Origin: an uncultured Alphaproteobacteria bacterium
Lineage (GTDB): Bacteria > Pseudomonadota > Alphaproteobacteria > Caulobacterales > Parvularculaceae
Assembly (NCBI GenBank): GCA_938003575.1
Contig: CALKYG010000225.1
Span: 1 to 5,098, forward strand
Direction: 5' to 3'
Length of the DNA stretch: 5,098 nucleotides
Part shown: piece by piece, positions 1 through 5,098 of the stretch
Layout: the number at the start of each line of letters is the position of its first letter
How positions within the stretch are numbered: the first letter of the stretch is position 1
Program-made: the position numbers and the translations under genes
Notes under the pieces: model-generated
Databases searched by the model: none
Seen by the model: the letters and a program-made list of their open reading frames with translations, nothing else
Told to the model about the DNA's origin: nothing

Positions 1-76
1 GAAAGGCCCTTTGCCCGCCGCTATGGTCGCGCCGAATTCGGAGGGCCGGCTGGCCGCCGAAACCGATCCATTCTGA
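1..76 (+). other. lead-in to etfB; possible 3' tail of an upstream gene
   Basis: One reading frame is open from the left edge (first full codon at 2) to a TGA at 74-76, giving a 24-residue tail ending in ETDPF, 15 bases before the etfB start. Another frame is open to a TAG at 78-80 and has a similar share of G/C at third positions, so composition does not separate them. The tail matches no family that I recognise; in particular it does not resemble the C-terminus of the cobalamin adenosyltransferase often found upstream of alphaproteobacterial etfB. It may equally be noncoding leader. No convincing promoter or terminator is visible here. Confidence 0.2.
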
Positions 77-91
77 ATAGAGGAACCGCCG

Positions 92-841
92 ATGAAAGTC
101 CTCGTGCCGGTCAAGCGCGTCATCGATTATAATGTGAAAGTCAGGGTCAAGTCCGACCAGTCAGGCGTCGACCTCGCCAACGTCAAAATGTCGATGAATC
201 CTTTCGACGAGATCGCGGTCGAGGAGGCGGTTCGGCTCCTTGAAGCGAAAACGGCGACCGAAGTCGTCGTCGTTTCGATCGGGCCCGAAAAGGCGCAGGA
301 CCAGATCCGCCAGGCGCTCGCCATGGGCGCCGACCGCGGGCTGCTCATCAAGACCGACGACGAAGTCGAGCCGCTAGGCGTCGCCAAGCTCCTGAAAGCG
401 GTGTGCGAGGCGGAAAAGCCTGATCTCGTCATCATGGGCAAACAGGCGATCGACGATGATTCAAACCAGACGGGACAAATGCTCGCCGCGCTGATGGGCT
501 GGGCGCAAGGCGCCTTCGCTTCAAAGGTCGTGAAGACGGACGGCAAGGTTACCGTGACGCGCGAAGTCGACGGCGGACTTCAGACGGTGTCGCTGGCGCT
601 GCCCGCGGTGGTGACGACCGACCTTCGGCTTAACGAGCCGCGCTACGCCTCGCTGCCCAATATCATGAAAGCGAAAAAGAAGCCGCTCGACATCAAGACG
701 CCCGCCGATTACGGCGTCGACGTCAAGCCGCGGCTCAAAGTCGTCAAGGTGACCGAGCCGGCCAAGCGCACCGCCGGCGTGAAGGTGCCGGATGTCGCCA
801 CCCTCATCGACAAGCTGAAAAACGAAGCGGGAGTCATTTGA
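92..841 (+). CDS. etfB: electron transfer flavoprotein beta subunit
   Basis: This is the small subunit of the soluble ETF heterodimer, which accepts electrons from acyl-CoA and other flavin dehydrogenases and passes them to ETF:ubiquinone oxidoreductase at the membrane. At 249 residues it has the usual full length. The N-terminus ([10 protein letters not shown]) is typical of the family. Residues 121-128 (DDDSNQTG) form the AMP/nucleotide-binding loop. Residues 154-176, from [10 protein letters not shown] to PAVVTT, match the ETF beta signature. Residues 180-197 ([18 protein letters not shown]) match the dehydrogenase recognition loop; Leu188 corresponds to human Leu195. The start is the ATG at 92, with AGAGGA at 79-84 seven bases upstream. 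The stop overlaps the etfA start, implying coupled translation. The sequence is of the group used in fatty-acid and amino-acid oxidation rather than the FixA nitrogen-fixation or bifurcating type; that is inferred from its near-mitochondrial motifs. Confidence 0.97.
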   Translation: MKVLVPVKRVIDYNVKVRVKSDQSGVDLANVKMSMNPFDEIAVEEAVRLLEAKTATEVVVVSIGPEKAQDQIRQALAMGADRGLLIKTDDEVEPLGVAKLLKAVCEAEKPDLVIMGKQAIDDDSNQTGQMLAALMGWAQGAFASKVVKTDGKVTVTREVDGGLQTVSLALPAVVTTDLRLNEPRYASLPNIMKAKKKPLDIKTPADYGVDVKPRLKVVKVTEPAKRTAGVKVPDVATLIDKLKNEAGVI

Positions 842-1770
842 TGGCCGTCCTCATCATAGCGGATCATAACAACCAGTCGCTTTCCGACTCAGTCGCCAAG
901 ACCGTGACGGCGGCGGCGAAGCTCGGCGGCGACATCGACATTCTCATTGCGGGCTCCGGCGCCGACGCCGTCGCTGCGGAGGCGGCGAAGATCGCCGGCG
1001 TGAGGAAAGTCCTGCATGCGGACGATCCAGCCTATGCGCGGCTGCTCGCAGAGCCGACCGCGAAGCTGATCGTGTCGGCGGCCGGCCCATACGACGCGCT
1101 GGTTGCGGCGGCGACCGCAAACGGCAAGAACATCATGCCGCGCGTCGCGGCCATGCTCGACGTCATGCAGATTTCTGACGCTGTTGAAATCGTTAGCGCC
1201 GACACGTTTGTGCGCCCGATCTACGCCGGCAACGCCGTCGCGACAGTTCAGTCGACTGACGCCAAGAAAGTCGTCACGGTTCGCACGGCGACGTTCAAGG
1301 CGGCGGAAATGACAGGATCGGCTGCGGTCGAGAAAATCAGCGGCCAAGGCGACCCCGGACTTTCCTCCTTCGTCGGCGAGGAGCTTACGAAGTCGGATCG
1401 GCCTGAACTCACGGCTGCGAAGTTCATAATCTCCGGCGGGCGAGCGCTCCGAAGCCACGAAAATTTTGAGAAGCTTATCTATCCGATTGCGGACAAGCTC
1501 GGCGCGGCTGTCGGCGCTTCGCGCGCCGCTGTCGACGCCGGCTACATGCCGAACGATTATCAAGTCGGACAGACGGGCAAGGTCGTCGCTCCGGACCTCT
1601 ATATCGCCGTCGGCATTTCCGGCGCGATCCAGCATCTCGCGGGAATGAAAGATTCCAAGGTGATCGTCGCCATTAACAAGGACGAGGAAGCGCCGATCTT
1701 CCAGATCGCCGATTACGGTCTTGTCGGCGATCTGTTCAAGGTGCTCCCCGAACTCGAAGCCGCGCTCTGA
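841..1770 (+). CDS. etfA: electron transfer flavoprotein alpha subunit
   Basis: This is the FAD-carrying large subunit of ETF, 309 residues, full length. The N-terminal domain (about 1-180) starts [10 protein letters not shown], as expected. The C-terminal FAD domain (about 188-309) contains GGRALRS at 199-205, [10 protein letters not shown] at 225-234, QVGQTGK at 241-247 and the ETF alpha signature at 253-279 ([17 protein letters not shown] followed by AIN). By alignment from memory, Arg228, Thr245 and His265 correspond to human alpha Arg249, Thr266 and His286, which tune the flavin, so the protein looks functional. The start chosen is the ATG at 841, which overlaps the etfB stop as TGATG and follows GGGAG at 829-833 by seven bases. 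A TTG at 838 is in frame but would only add one residue. The pair is co-transcribed and ends at a terminator 26 bases downstream. The ETF-QO partner gene is not in this window. Confidence 0.97.
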   Translation: MAVLIIADHNNQSLSDSVAKTVTAAAKLGGDIDILIAGSGADAVAAEAAKIAGVRKVLHADDPAYARLLAEPTAKLIVSAAGPYDALVAAATANGKNIMPRVAAMLDVMQISDAVEIVSADTFVRPIYAGNAVATVQSTDAKKVVTVRTATFKAAEMTGSAAVEKISGQGDPGLSSFVGEELTKSDRPELTAAKFIISGGRALRSHENFEKLIYPIADKLGAAVGASRAAVDAGYMPNDYQVGQTGKVVAPDLYIAVGISGAIQHLAGMKDSKVIVAINKDEEAPIFQIADYGLVGDLFKVLPELEAAL

Positions 1771-1796
1771 TCTCAATCGAAACCGGCCCTTGGAAA

Positions 1797-1820
1797 GCCC
1801 CGCTCCGGCGGGGTTTTTTT
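1797..1820 (+). terminator. intrinsic terminator of etfBA
   Basis: CCCCGC (1798-1803) pairs perfectly with GCGGGG (1808-1813) around a TCCG loop and is followed by seven T (1814-1820). Three A at 1794-1796 could extend the pairing into the T tract. It lies 26 bases after the etfA stop, so it separates etfBA from the next gene. Confidence 0.92.
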
Positions 1821-1904
1821 CGCCTCGCGCGAACAGCCCGCAAGAACCGGGTCGCCGGCCGGGACGCCGTGCGCCATGGTCCGGCCGAAAGAAAGGAAGT
1901 TCCA

Positions 1905-2375
1905 ATGTCATTCGTCGTTACGGGTTTGCCGGCGGAGGAATTCACGCCGCTGTTCGGGCGGTCAGAGGCGGACCTCGCCGCGCTTGGCGTCATCCGGAAG
2001 GTCGCGGTTTGCAAGCCGGGTTATCCCTGCCGCATCACGCTTGAAGACGCCGAGCCGGGCGAAACGCTGCTCTTGCTCAACCATGAAAGCCACAAGGCGT
2101 CGACTCCTTACCGTTCGTCATTCGCCATTTTCGTGCGGGAGAACGCTTCAAAGGCGGCGACCTTTGAAAACGAATTGCCGCCCGTGATGCAAGGGCGGCC
2201 GATCGCGCTTCGCATATTCAATATCGACCGCATGCTGATCGGCGCAGACCTCGGACGCAACGGCGCAGAAACAAAAGCGAAGATCGAAAAAATCTTCGCC
2301 GATCACGACGCCGCCTATATTCATGCGCACAATGCCATGCATGGCTGTTTTGTTGCGGAAATTCGCCGGTCTTGA
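1905..2375 (+). CDS. DUF1203 family protein, function unknown
   Basis: This 156-residue protein matches my memory of DUF1203 (Pfam PF06718) along its whole length. It opens MSFVVTGLPAEEFTPLF, then has KPGYPCR at 37-43, LEDAEPGE at 46-53, LLLLNHE at 55-61, YRSSFAIFVRE at 69-79 and a C-terminal block YIHAHNAMHGCF at 138-149. The family has no established biochemical role that I know of. There is no signal peptide or membrane segment, so it is probably cytosolic. Clustered His140, His142, His146 and Cys148, plus Cys42, could form a metal or catalytic site, but that is speculation. The start is the ATG at 1905, with AGGAAG at 1894-1899 five bases upstream; an in-frame GTG at 1869 would add 12 residues unlike the family. 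It follows the etfA terminator, so it should have its own promoter, though I see no clear -35/-10 in the GC-rich 84 bases before it. Confidence 0.88.
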   Translation: MSFVVTGLPAEEFTPLFGRSEADLAALGVIRKVAVCKPGYPCRITLEDAEPGETLLLLNHESHKASTPYRSSFAIFVRENASKAATFENELPPVMQGRPIALRIFNIDRMLIGADLGRNGAETKAKIEKIFADHDAAYIHAHNAMHGCFVAEIRRS

Positions 2376-2455
2376 GGCTTTTTGCGCCGGCAGGACCCGG
2401 GTGTTAAGCTCCATTCGCCCGCGCAGCGCGCATGGGGCGTGCGGTGGGGAGCGAT

Positions 2456-2460
2456 GGAGG
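2456..2460 (+). promoter_or_regulatory. ribosome binding site that sets the dodecin start
   Basis: GGAGG lies five bases before the ATG at 2466. It favours that start over the in-frame ATG at 2454, which overlaps this site, and over the longer reading from 2382, whose 28 extra residues are unlike any dodecin. Confidence 0.8.
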
Positions 2461-2465
2461 TAGGT

Positions 2466-2675
2466 ATGGCAGTCGCACGCGTTTCGGAAATCATTTGCGG
2501 ATCGCCCAAGAGCTTCAAGGATGCGATTGAAAGCGGCATCGAGCGAGCGAACAAGACGCTCAAGAATGTCGAGGGCGCCTGGGTGAAGGACCAGTCGGTC
2601 GTCCTCGACAAGGGAAAAATCAAGGAATACCGCGTCGTCCTCAAGGTGACGTTCATCCTCGATGATACGATTTAG
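2466..2675 (+). CDS. dodecin, small flavin-binding dodecameric protein
   Basis: This 69-residue protein has the normal dodecin length and fold pattern: strand (VARVSEII), helix (residues 14-32, SPKSFKDAIESGIERANK), then strands GAWVKDQSVVL and EYRVVLKVTFIL. Dodecins assemble into hollow 12-mers that hold pairs of flavins stacked against tryptophans; they are thought to store free riboflavin, FMN or FAD and quench their photochemistry. Trp39 is the expected flavin-stacking residue. Arg56, in EYRVVLKV, stands where several well-studied dodecins have Gln facing the flavin ring, which may change ligand choice. The start is set by GGAGG at 2456-2460. It lies 90 bases after the DUF1203 stop and could be read from the same transcript or from its own promoter; neither is proven. 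It ends before the bidirectional terminator at 2698-2726. Confidence 0.93.
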   Translation: MAVARVSEIICGSPKSFKDAIESGIERANKTLKNVEGAWVKDQSVVLDKGKIKEYRVVLKVTFILDDTI

Positions 2676-2697
2676 GCGCGCTCCTTGCGCACCAAAC

Positions 2698-2726
2698 AAA
2701 AGGGCGGCCCGTCAGGCCGCCCTTTT
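2698..2726. terminator. bidirectional intrinsic terminator between convergent genes
   Basis: AAAAGGGCGGCC (2698-2709) and GGCCGCCCTTTT (2715-2726) form a perfect 12-bp inverted repeat around a CGTCA loop. Read rightwards, the GC stem is followed by four T. Read leftwards, it is followed by TTTTGTTT, a slightly better U tract. It sits 22 bases after the dodecin stop and 22 bases beyond the TPR gene stop, so it can end both converging transcripts. Confidence 0.92.
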
Positions 2727-2748
2727 CCGATCAGTCCCTAATGGCCGC

Positions 2749-4320
2749 TTACTGGCCTTCGGTTTCGGCGGGCGTCTGCTGCCCGGCCGCAGCGGCCGCG
2801 CCCTTGCAGCTCGACCGCAGGGGAACCGGTCCCGCGTCCTGAAGGGCCTTCAACTGCGCCTCGATCTGCGGGCAATCAGCGCCGCCCTGCAGGCGGCAAA
2901 CCTGCACCGCAGTCCTCAGGCGGGCGATCTGATCCTGCCGCGCTTCCTCAGCCTGCTGCTGCTCCAGCCGGTCCTGCGCTTCGTTGGTCCGCTTGATCGC
3001 GTCAATATAAGTCACCCAGTCTGAAGCCTGACGCGAAGATTTCGGATAACGCTGTGCGGTTACGAAGGCCTCACGCGCCTTGTCGCGCTTGTCGCAATCT
3101 TCAGGCCCCGCCTGGCTGAAACGCGCGGTGCCGATGAGCAGCCACGCATCGCCAACCTTCTCGGCAGGCAAGCCGCCCTTGTTTATGGCGTTCGCGAGCG
3201 CGCGCTCCGACGGCGCATATTGCTCGTCGGCGAGAAGCACCTGGCCAAGGCGATAATAAAGTTCGCCGGTTCCGGCGGATTGCGCCGCGGCCTGAAGCAC
3301 CGGAATGGCGCGCTTGTGTTCCCGCGCCTGGCTCCAAAGTTGCGACAGCAAGGTCAGGTTCTTCGTATTGCGGGCGATATTCCCCGCCTCCATCTCGCGC
3401 TCCATCATGCGGGCGCCGCGATAAGGATTATCAAAGAAGGAATAGTAATTAATGAGCGTGATCAGCTCCGATTCCCTGCTCAACAGTCCGGCGCGATAAG
3501 CGACTTCAAGAACGGCGAATGCGTCCTGGTCCTTGCCGGTGTTTGAATAAAAGCCGGAAAGCTGAACCCAGTATGACCGTTCGTTCGGCCAATAATTGAT
3601 CATCTTCTCAAGAAGCGGGCCGCGCTTCGACGACTCGTTCAATTCCGAATAGATGAGGTTCAGCAGGTCGTGATCGGATTTTTTCGGCTCGGACCGGGCG
3701 GCGATCGCCTGTTCGGCCGGCCCCATCGCAGCGCGCCAGTTCGGCGGGCTGATCTGCGTGTAGGCGGCCGCAAGCAGGTAATAGGCGTTCGCGTCAACGG
3801 GCTCTCCCGCGGCGCGGGCCGCCGAAATCCACGCGTTAAGGCCCTGAATCGCCGCCTGATAATTCTCAAGCTGGAACTGGATCTGCGCGATGTAATAGCG
3901 AAGCTGGTTGTTCTGCTTCGTGTCGAAGCCGCCGGCGTCGAGCGCACCCTGGAAGTCGCGCAAGGCGCCCGGATAATCCTCAAGGTTGACTTTCACCGAC
4001 GCGCGCATTTGCAGCGTCGTCGACTTGTCATACGGCTTCATGTTCGGCTTGGACGCGACAAGCTCGTTAAGTTTGACGAGCGCCGCCTGGAACTGCGGCG
4101 GTTGCGTGTTCATCAGCTCGAAAACTTCGCTCAGGGCCTTTGCAACCGCGATGTCGAGAGTCTGGGCGCGACGGCGTTCGCCGCCCTCTCCCGACCCGCC
4201 TTCATCCTCCTGAGCGACCGCGAGCCCCGTAAGAGCGATCGTCGTTCCGCCGAACGCGCCGCAGGCTACGGCGCCCGACAGGAGCAAACCGGCGATCTGT
4301 TTTCTGAGTTTCATCATCAT
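2749..4320 (-). CDS. secreted TPR protein of the TonB cluster
   Basis: This 523-residue protein has an N-terminal Sec signal: basic MMMKLRK, a hydrophobic stretch at 9-36, and a likely signal peptidase I site after AVA (34-36). A short acidic, Gly-rich linker follows. The body is a helical array with recognisable TPR-like units near 100-133, 139-172, 177-210, 248-281, 320-350, 353-386 and 390-425. Residues 445-475 are rich in Q, E, A and R and look like a coiled coil. The tail contains Cys475, Cys483 and Cys505, then an Ala/Gln-rich end. It is probably periplasmic and lies 58 bases downstream of tonB in the same direction, so I infer an accessory role in TonB energy transduction, as for TPR genes at TonB2-type loci. 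No enzyme motif is visible. The reading frame is open back to 4524, but an upstream start would overlap tonB and bury the signal peptide. Which of three adjacent ATGs is used is uncertain. Confidence 0.9.
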   Translation of the reverse strand: MMMKLRKQIAGLLLSGAVACGAFGGTTIALTGLAVAQEDEGGSGEGGERRRAQTLDIAVAKALSEVFELMNTQPPQFQAALVKLNELVASKPNMKPYDKSTTLQMRASVKVNLEDYPGALRDFQGALDAGGFDTKQNNQLRYYIAQIQFQLENYQAAIQGLNAWISAARAAGEPVDANAYYLLAAAYTQISPPNWRAAMGPAEQAIAARSEPKKSDHDLLNLIYSELNESSKRGPLLEKMINYWPNERSYWVQLSGFYSNTGKDQDAFAVLEVAYRAGLLSRESELITLINYYSFFDNPYRGARMMEREMEAGNIARNTKNLTLLSQLWSQAREHKRAIPVLQAAAQSAGTGELYYRLGQVLLADEQYAPSERALANAINKGGLPAEKVGDAWLLIGTARFSQAGPEDCDKRDKAREAFVTAQRYPKSSRQASDWVTYIDAIKRTNEAQDRLEQQQAEEARQDQIARLRTAVQVCRLQGGADCPQIEAQLKALQDAGPVPLRSSCKGAAAAAGQQTPAETEGQ

Positions 4321-4324
4321 GCCG

Positions 4325-4328
4325 CCTT
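4325..4328 (-). promoter_or_regulatory. ribosome binding site before three tandem ATGs
   Basis: On the - strand AAGG, within AAGGCGG, precedes ATG ATG ATG (starting at 4320, 4317 and 4314). Spacing from AAGG is 4, 7 and 10 bases respectively, so the second or third ATG is spaced best. The choice changes only one or two residues at the start of the signal peptide. Confidence 0.6.
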
Positions 4329-4331
4329 GAA

Positions 4332-4347
4332 CAATCCAATCCAATCC
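4332..4347. repeat. three tandem copies of a 5-base unit in the tonB-TPR gap
   Basis: CAATC is repeated three times at 4332-4346 (GATTG on the - strand), just upstream of the TPR gene's ribosome binding site in the 58-base gap after tonB. Copy number is low, so this could be chance. The rest of the gap shows no terminator, which supports read-through from tonB. Confidence 0.5.
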
Positions 4348-4378
4348 CACGTTGCGTCCGGAGCCCGCGAGCGTCTCG

Positions 4379-4981
4379 TCATTCGTCCGCGAGTTCGAAC
4401 GTGATCGCCGTTTGAACGCCGCGGCGCCATTCGGACTTGTTTTCGACGATTTTCGGCTGGTACTTCCAGCGCTCGACCGATCTTGTCGCCGCGCTGTTGA
4501 GACATGAATTCGTCGTATCGACAACGCGAATATTCGTCGTCGTGCCGTCCGGCGTCACGTCGAATTCGACGAAAACGGTTTCCTTCGCCTTCGCCCGCTG
4601 CATGCAGCGTTCCGGATATTGCGGCGGAATGCGGACGAGCGGCTGCGCGTCGCGATCAGGGTTGAATCCTGTCCCGACGTTCAGGTTGACGTTGAGCTCC
4701 GGAACCGCCGCGCGCACCCCGTCGAGCGCCGGCCGGTTTGACGGGTCAGTCACGGCCGGCGGCGGCGGGGGAGGCGTATCGAGCGTGGGACGCTTGAACT
4801 CCTTGTTCGCGTTCGACAGGTCAGTGTCCTGAAGCTGCTGGGTGATATTGATGTTGAGAGCGTCTCGCTCTTCCTCGAGCTTTGCGTCCTGCTTGATCAT
4901 CCACGCCATGGCGAGGAACAAGAGCGCGGTGACGATCGCCGCCCCAGGAACGCCCAAGATCAGACGAATTGCGGATCCCAT
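4379..4981 (-). CDS. tonB: energy transducer TonB, short TonB2-like form
   Basis: This 200-residue inner-membrane protein should transmit proton-motive force from ExbB-ExbD to outer-membrane TonB-dependent receptors. One membrane helix spans about residues 8-29. A polar helical stretch (33-60) and a short proline run (70-75) follow, in place of the long EP/KP repeats of E. coli TonB. The C-terminal TonB domain (about 113-198) shows PLVRIPPQYPERC, VFVEFDVTPDG, IRVVD and the characteristic RWKYQPK at 171-177. The membrane helix lacks the histidine of the SxxxH motif known from E. coli TonB. The domain carries two cysteines, Cys126 and Cys160, unusual for this exported region. The start is the ATG at 4981; GAGGGAG lies seven bases upstream and overlaps the stop of the exbD gene. 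TonB2 proteins of Vibrio are the closest style I recall; the gene symbol refers to the family, not to a specific orthologue. Confidence 0.93.
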   Translation of the reverse strand: MGSAIRLILGVPGAAIVTALLFLAMAWMIKQDAKLEEERDALNINITQQLQDTDLSNANKEFKRPTLDTPPPPPPAVTDPSNRPALDGVRAAVPELNVNLNVGTGFNPDRDAQPLVRIPPQYPERCMQRAKAKETVFVEFDVTPDGTTTNIRVVDTTNSCLNSAATRSVERWKYQPKIVENKSEWRRGVQTAITFELADE

Positions 4982-4988
4982 AGATCGG

Positions 4989-4995
4989 CTCCCTC
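4989..4995 (-). promoter_or_regulatory. tonB ribosome binding site overlapping the exbD stop codon
   Basis: On the - strand the exbD stop TGA (4996-4994) runs directly into GAGGGAG, which ends seven bases before the tonB ATG at 4981. A ribosome finishing exbD would sit on the tonB initiation site, so the two genes are probably translationally coupled. Confidence 0.75.
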
Positions 4996-5098
4996 AGTTT
5001 CGTTCTTCGGTCGAGACCGCGATCTGGCTGACGCCGGCGTCGCATATCTGATTGACGACCTCGACGAGATAACGCGAGCTCGCCCTGCGGTCGACCTG
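4994..5098 (-). CDS. exbD: ExbD/TolR-family biopolymer transporter, C-terminal end only
   Basis: This is a partial gene cut by the right edge; 34 codons and a TGA at 4994-4996 are visible. The peptide reads DRRASSRYLVEVVNQICDAG followed by VSQIAVSTEERN. It fits the end of the ExbD/TolR periplasmic domain, where a DR..., Y..V..V, AG, and a V/IA-T/S-E pattern are typical. ExbD forms the proton channel with ExbB and drives TonB. The call rests on this short match plus the tonB gene 12 bases downstream, which makes ExbD more likely than TolR. The N-terminal membrane helix with the key aspartate lies outside the window, so function cannot be judged. The promoter of this operon must also lie to the right. 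Confidence 0.85.
   Translation of the reverse strand, partial: QVDRRASSRYLVEVVNQICDAGVSQIAVSTEERN

Noticed and set aside
889..1911. 340-codon open frame on the - strand opposite etfA
   Set aside because: It lies across the clearly real etfA and its terminator. Its product is rich in R, D and G, matches no family I know and has no good ribosome binding site; it is a by-product of GC-biased codons.
2426..2442. GC-rich hairpin (GCGCGC / GCGTGC, one G-U pair) in the dodecin leader
   Set aside because: It is only a 6-bp stem in GC-rich DNA with no T tract; it does not match a riboswitch such as the FMN element and is likely chance.
2376..2455. Promoter for dodecin (TTGCGC ... TTAAGC with a 16-base spacer)
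   Set aside because: The boxes match consensus at only about three and two of six positions, too weak to annotate.
2148..2699. 183-codon - strand open frame across the DUF1203 and dodecin genes
   Set aside because: Both genes beneath it are supported by family matches and ribosome binding sites; this frame spans the gap between them without any family match.
4261..4320. Lipoprotein signal at Cys20 of the TPR protein (AVAC)
   Set aside because: The -3 residue is Ala rather than Leu/Val/Ile and hydrophobic sequence continues to a good AVA cleavage site at 34-36, so signal peptidase I is more likely; the lipoprotein option is not fully excluded.
3670..4404. 244-codon open frame on the + strand opposite the TPR gene
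   Set aside because: It runs antisense through the signal peptide and TPR units of a convincing gene. Its Arg/Leu-rich product has no recognisable domain.
4321..4524. Longer N-terminus of the TPR protein starting at 4524
   Set aside because: It would overlap about 146 bases of tonB and place 68 Arg/Ser-rich residues before an obvious signal peptide; the SD-linked ATGs at 4320-4312 fit better.

Overview
The window looks like chromosomal DNA from an alphaproteobacterium. It is GC-rich, prefers G or C at third codon positions, and uses compact operons with SD-led ATG starts. The ETF proteins are of the mitochondrial/alphaproteobacterial type. The tonB cluster with a TPR partner suggests the Caulobacterales/Parvularculales/Hyphomonad side of the class; that finer placement is inferred from protein style, not from a marker gene.

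Left part, + strand (1-1820): after a short ambiguous lead-in comes etfB-etfA, with stop and start overlapping as TGATG. The pair encodes the two subunits of electron transfer flavoprotein, which carries electrons from acyl-CoA and related dehydrogenases to ETF:ubiquinone oxidoreductase. A strong intrinsic terminator (1797-1820) closes it.

Middle, + strand (1905-2675): a DUF1203 protein of unknown function, then a 69-residue dodecin, a small flavin-binding protein that forms dodecamers. A perfect 12-bp hairpin with T tracts on both sides (2698-2726) separates dodecin from the convergent genes to its right and probably terminates both strands.

Right part, - strand (2749-5098): reading leftwards from the right edge are the last 34 residues of an ExbD/TolR-family protein, a short TonB, and a secreted TPR protein. 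Spacing (12 bp, then 58 bp) and the lack of an intervening terminator suggest one operon. The order exbD-tonB-TPR recalls the TonB2-type loci of Vibrio and Alteromonadales, so ExbB/TtpC-like and possibly DUF3450 genes are predicted just past the right edge. ExbB-ExbD would harvest proton-motive force, TonB would pass it to outer-membrane receptors, and the periplasmic TPR protein is probably an accessory factor.

I found no RNA genes, CRISPR array, insertion sequence or phage signature. Nothing here is clearly a new system. The most interesting part is the TonB/TPR pair: TonB has two cysteines in its receptor-contacting domain and lacks the usual membrane histidine, and the TPR protein has an extra cysteine-containing coiled-coil tail.
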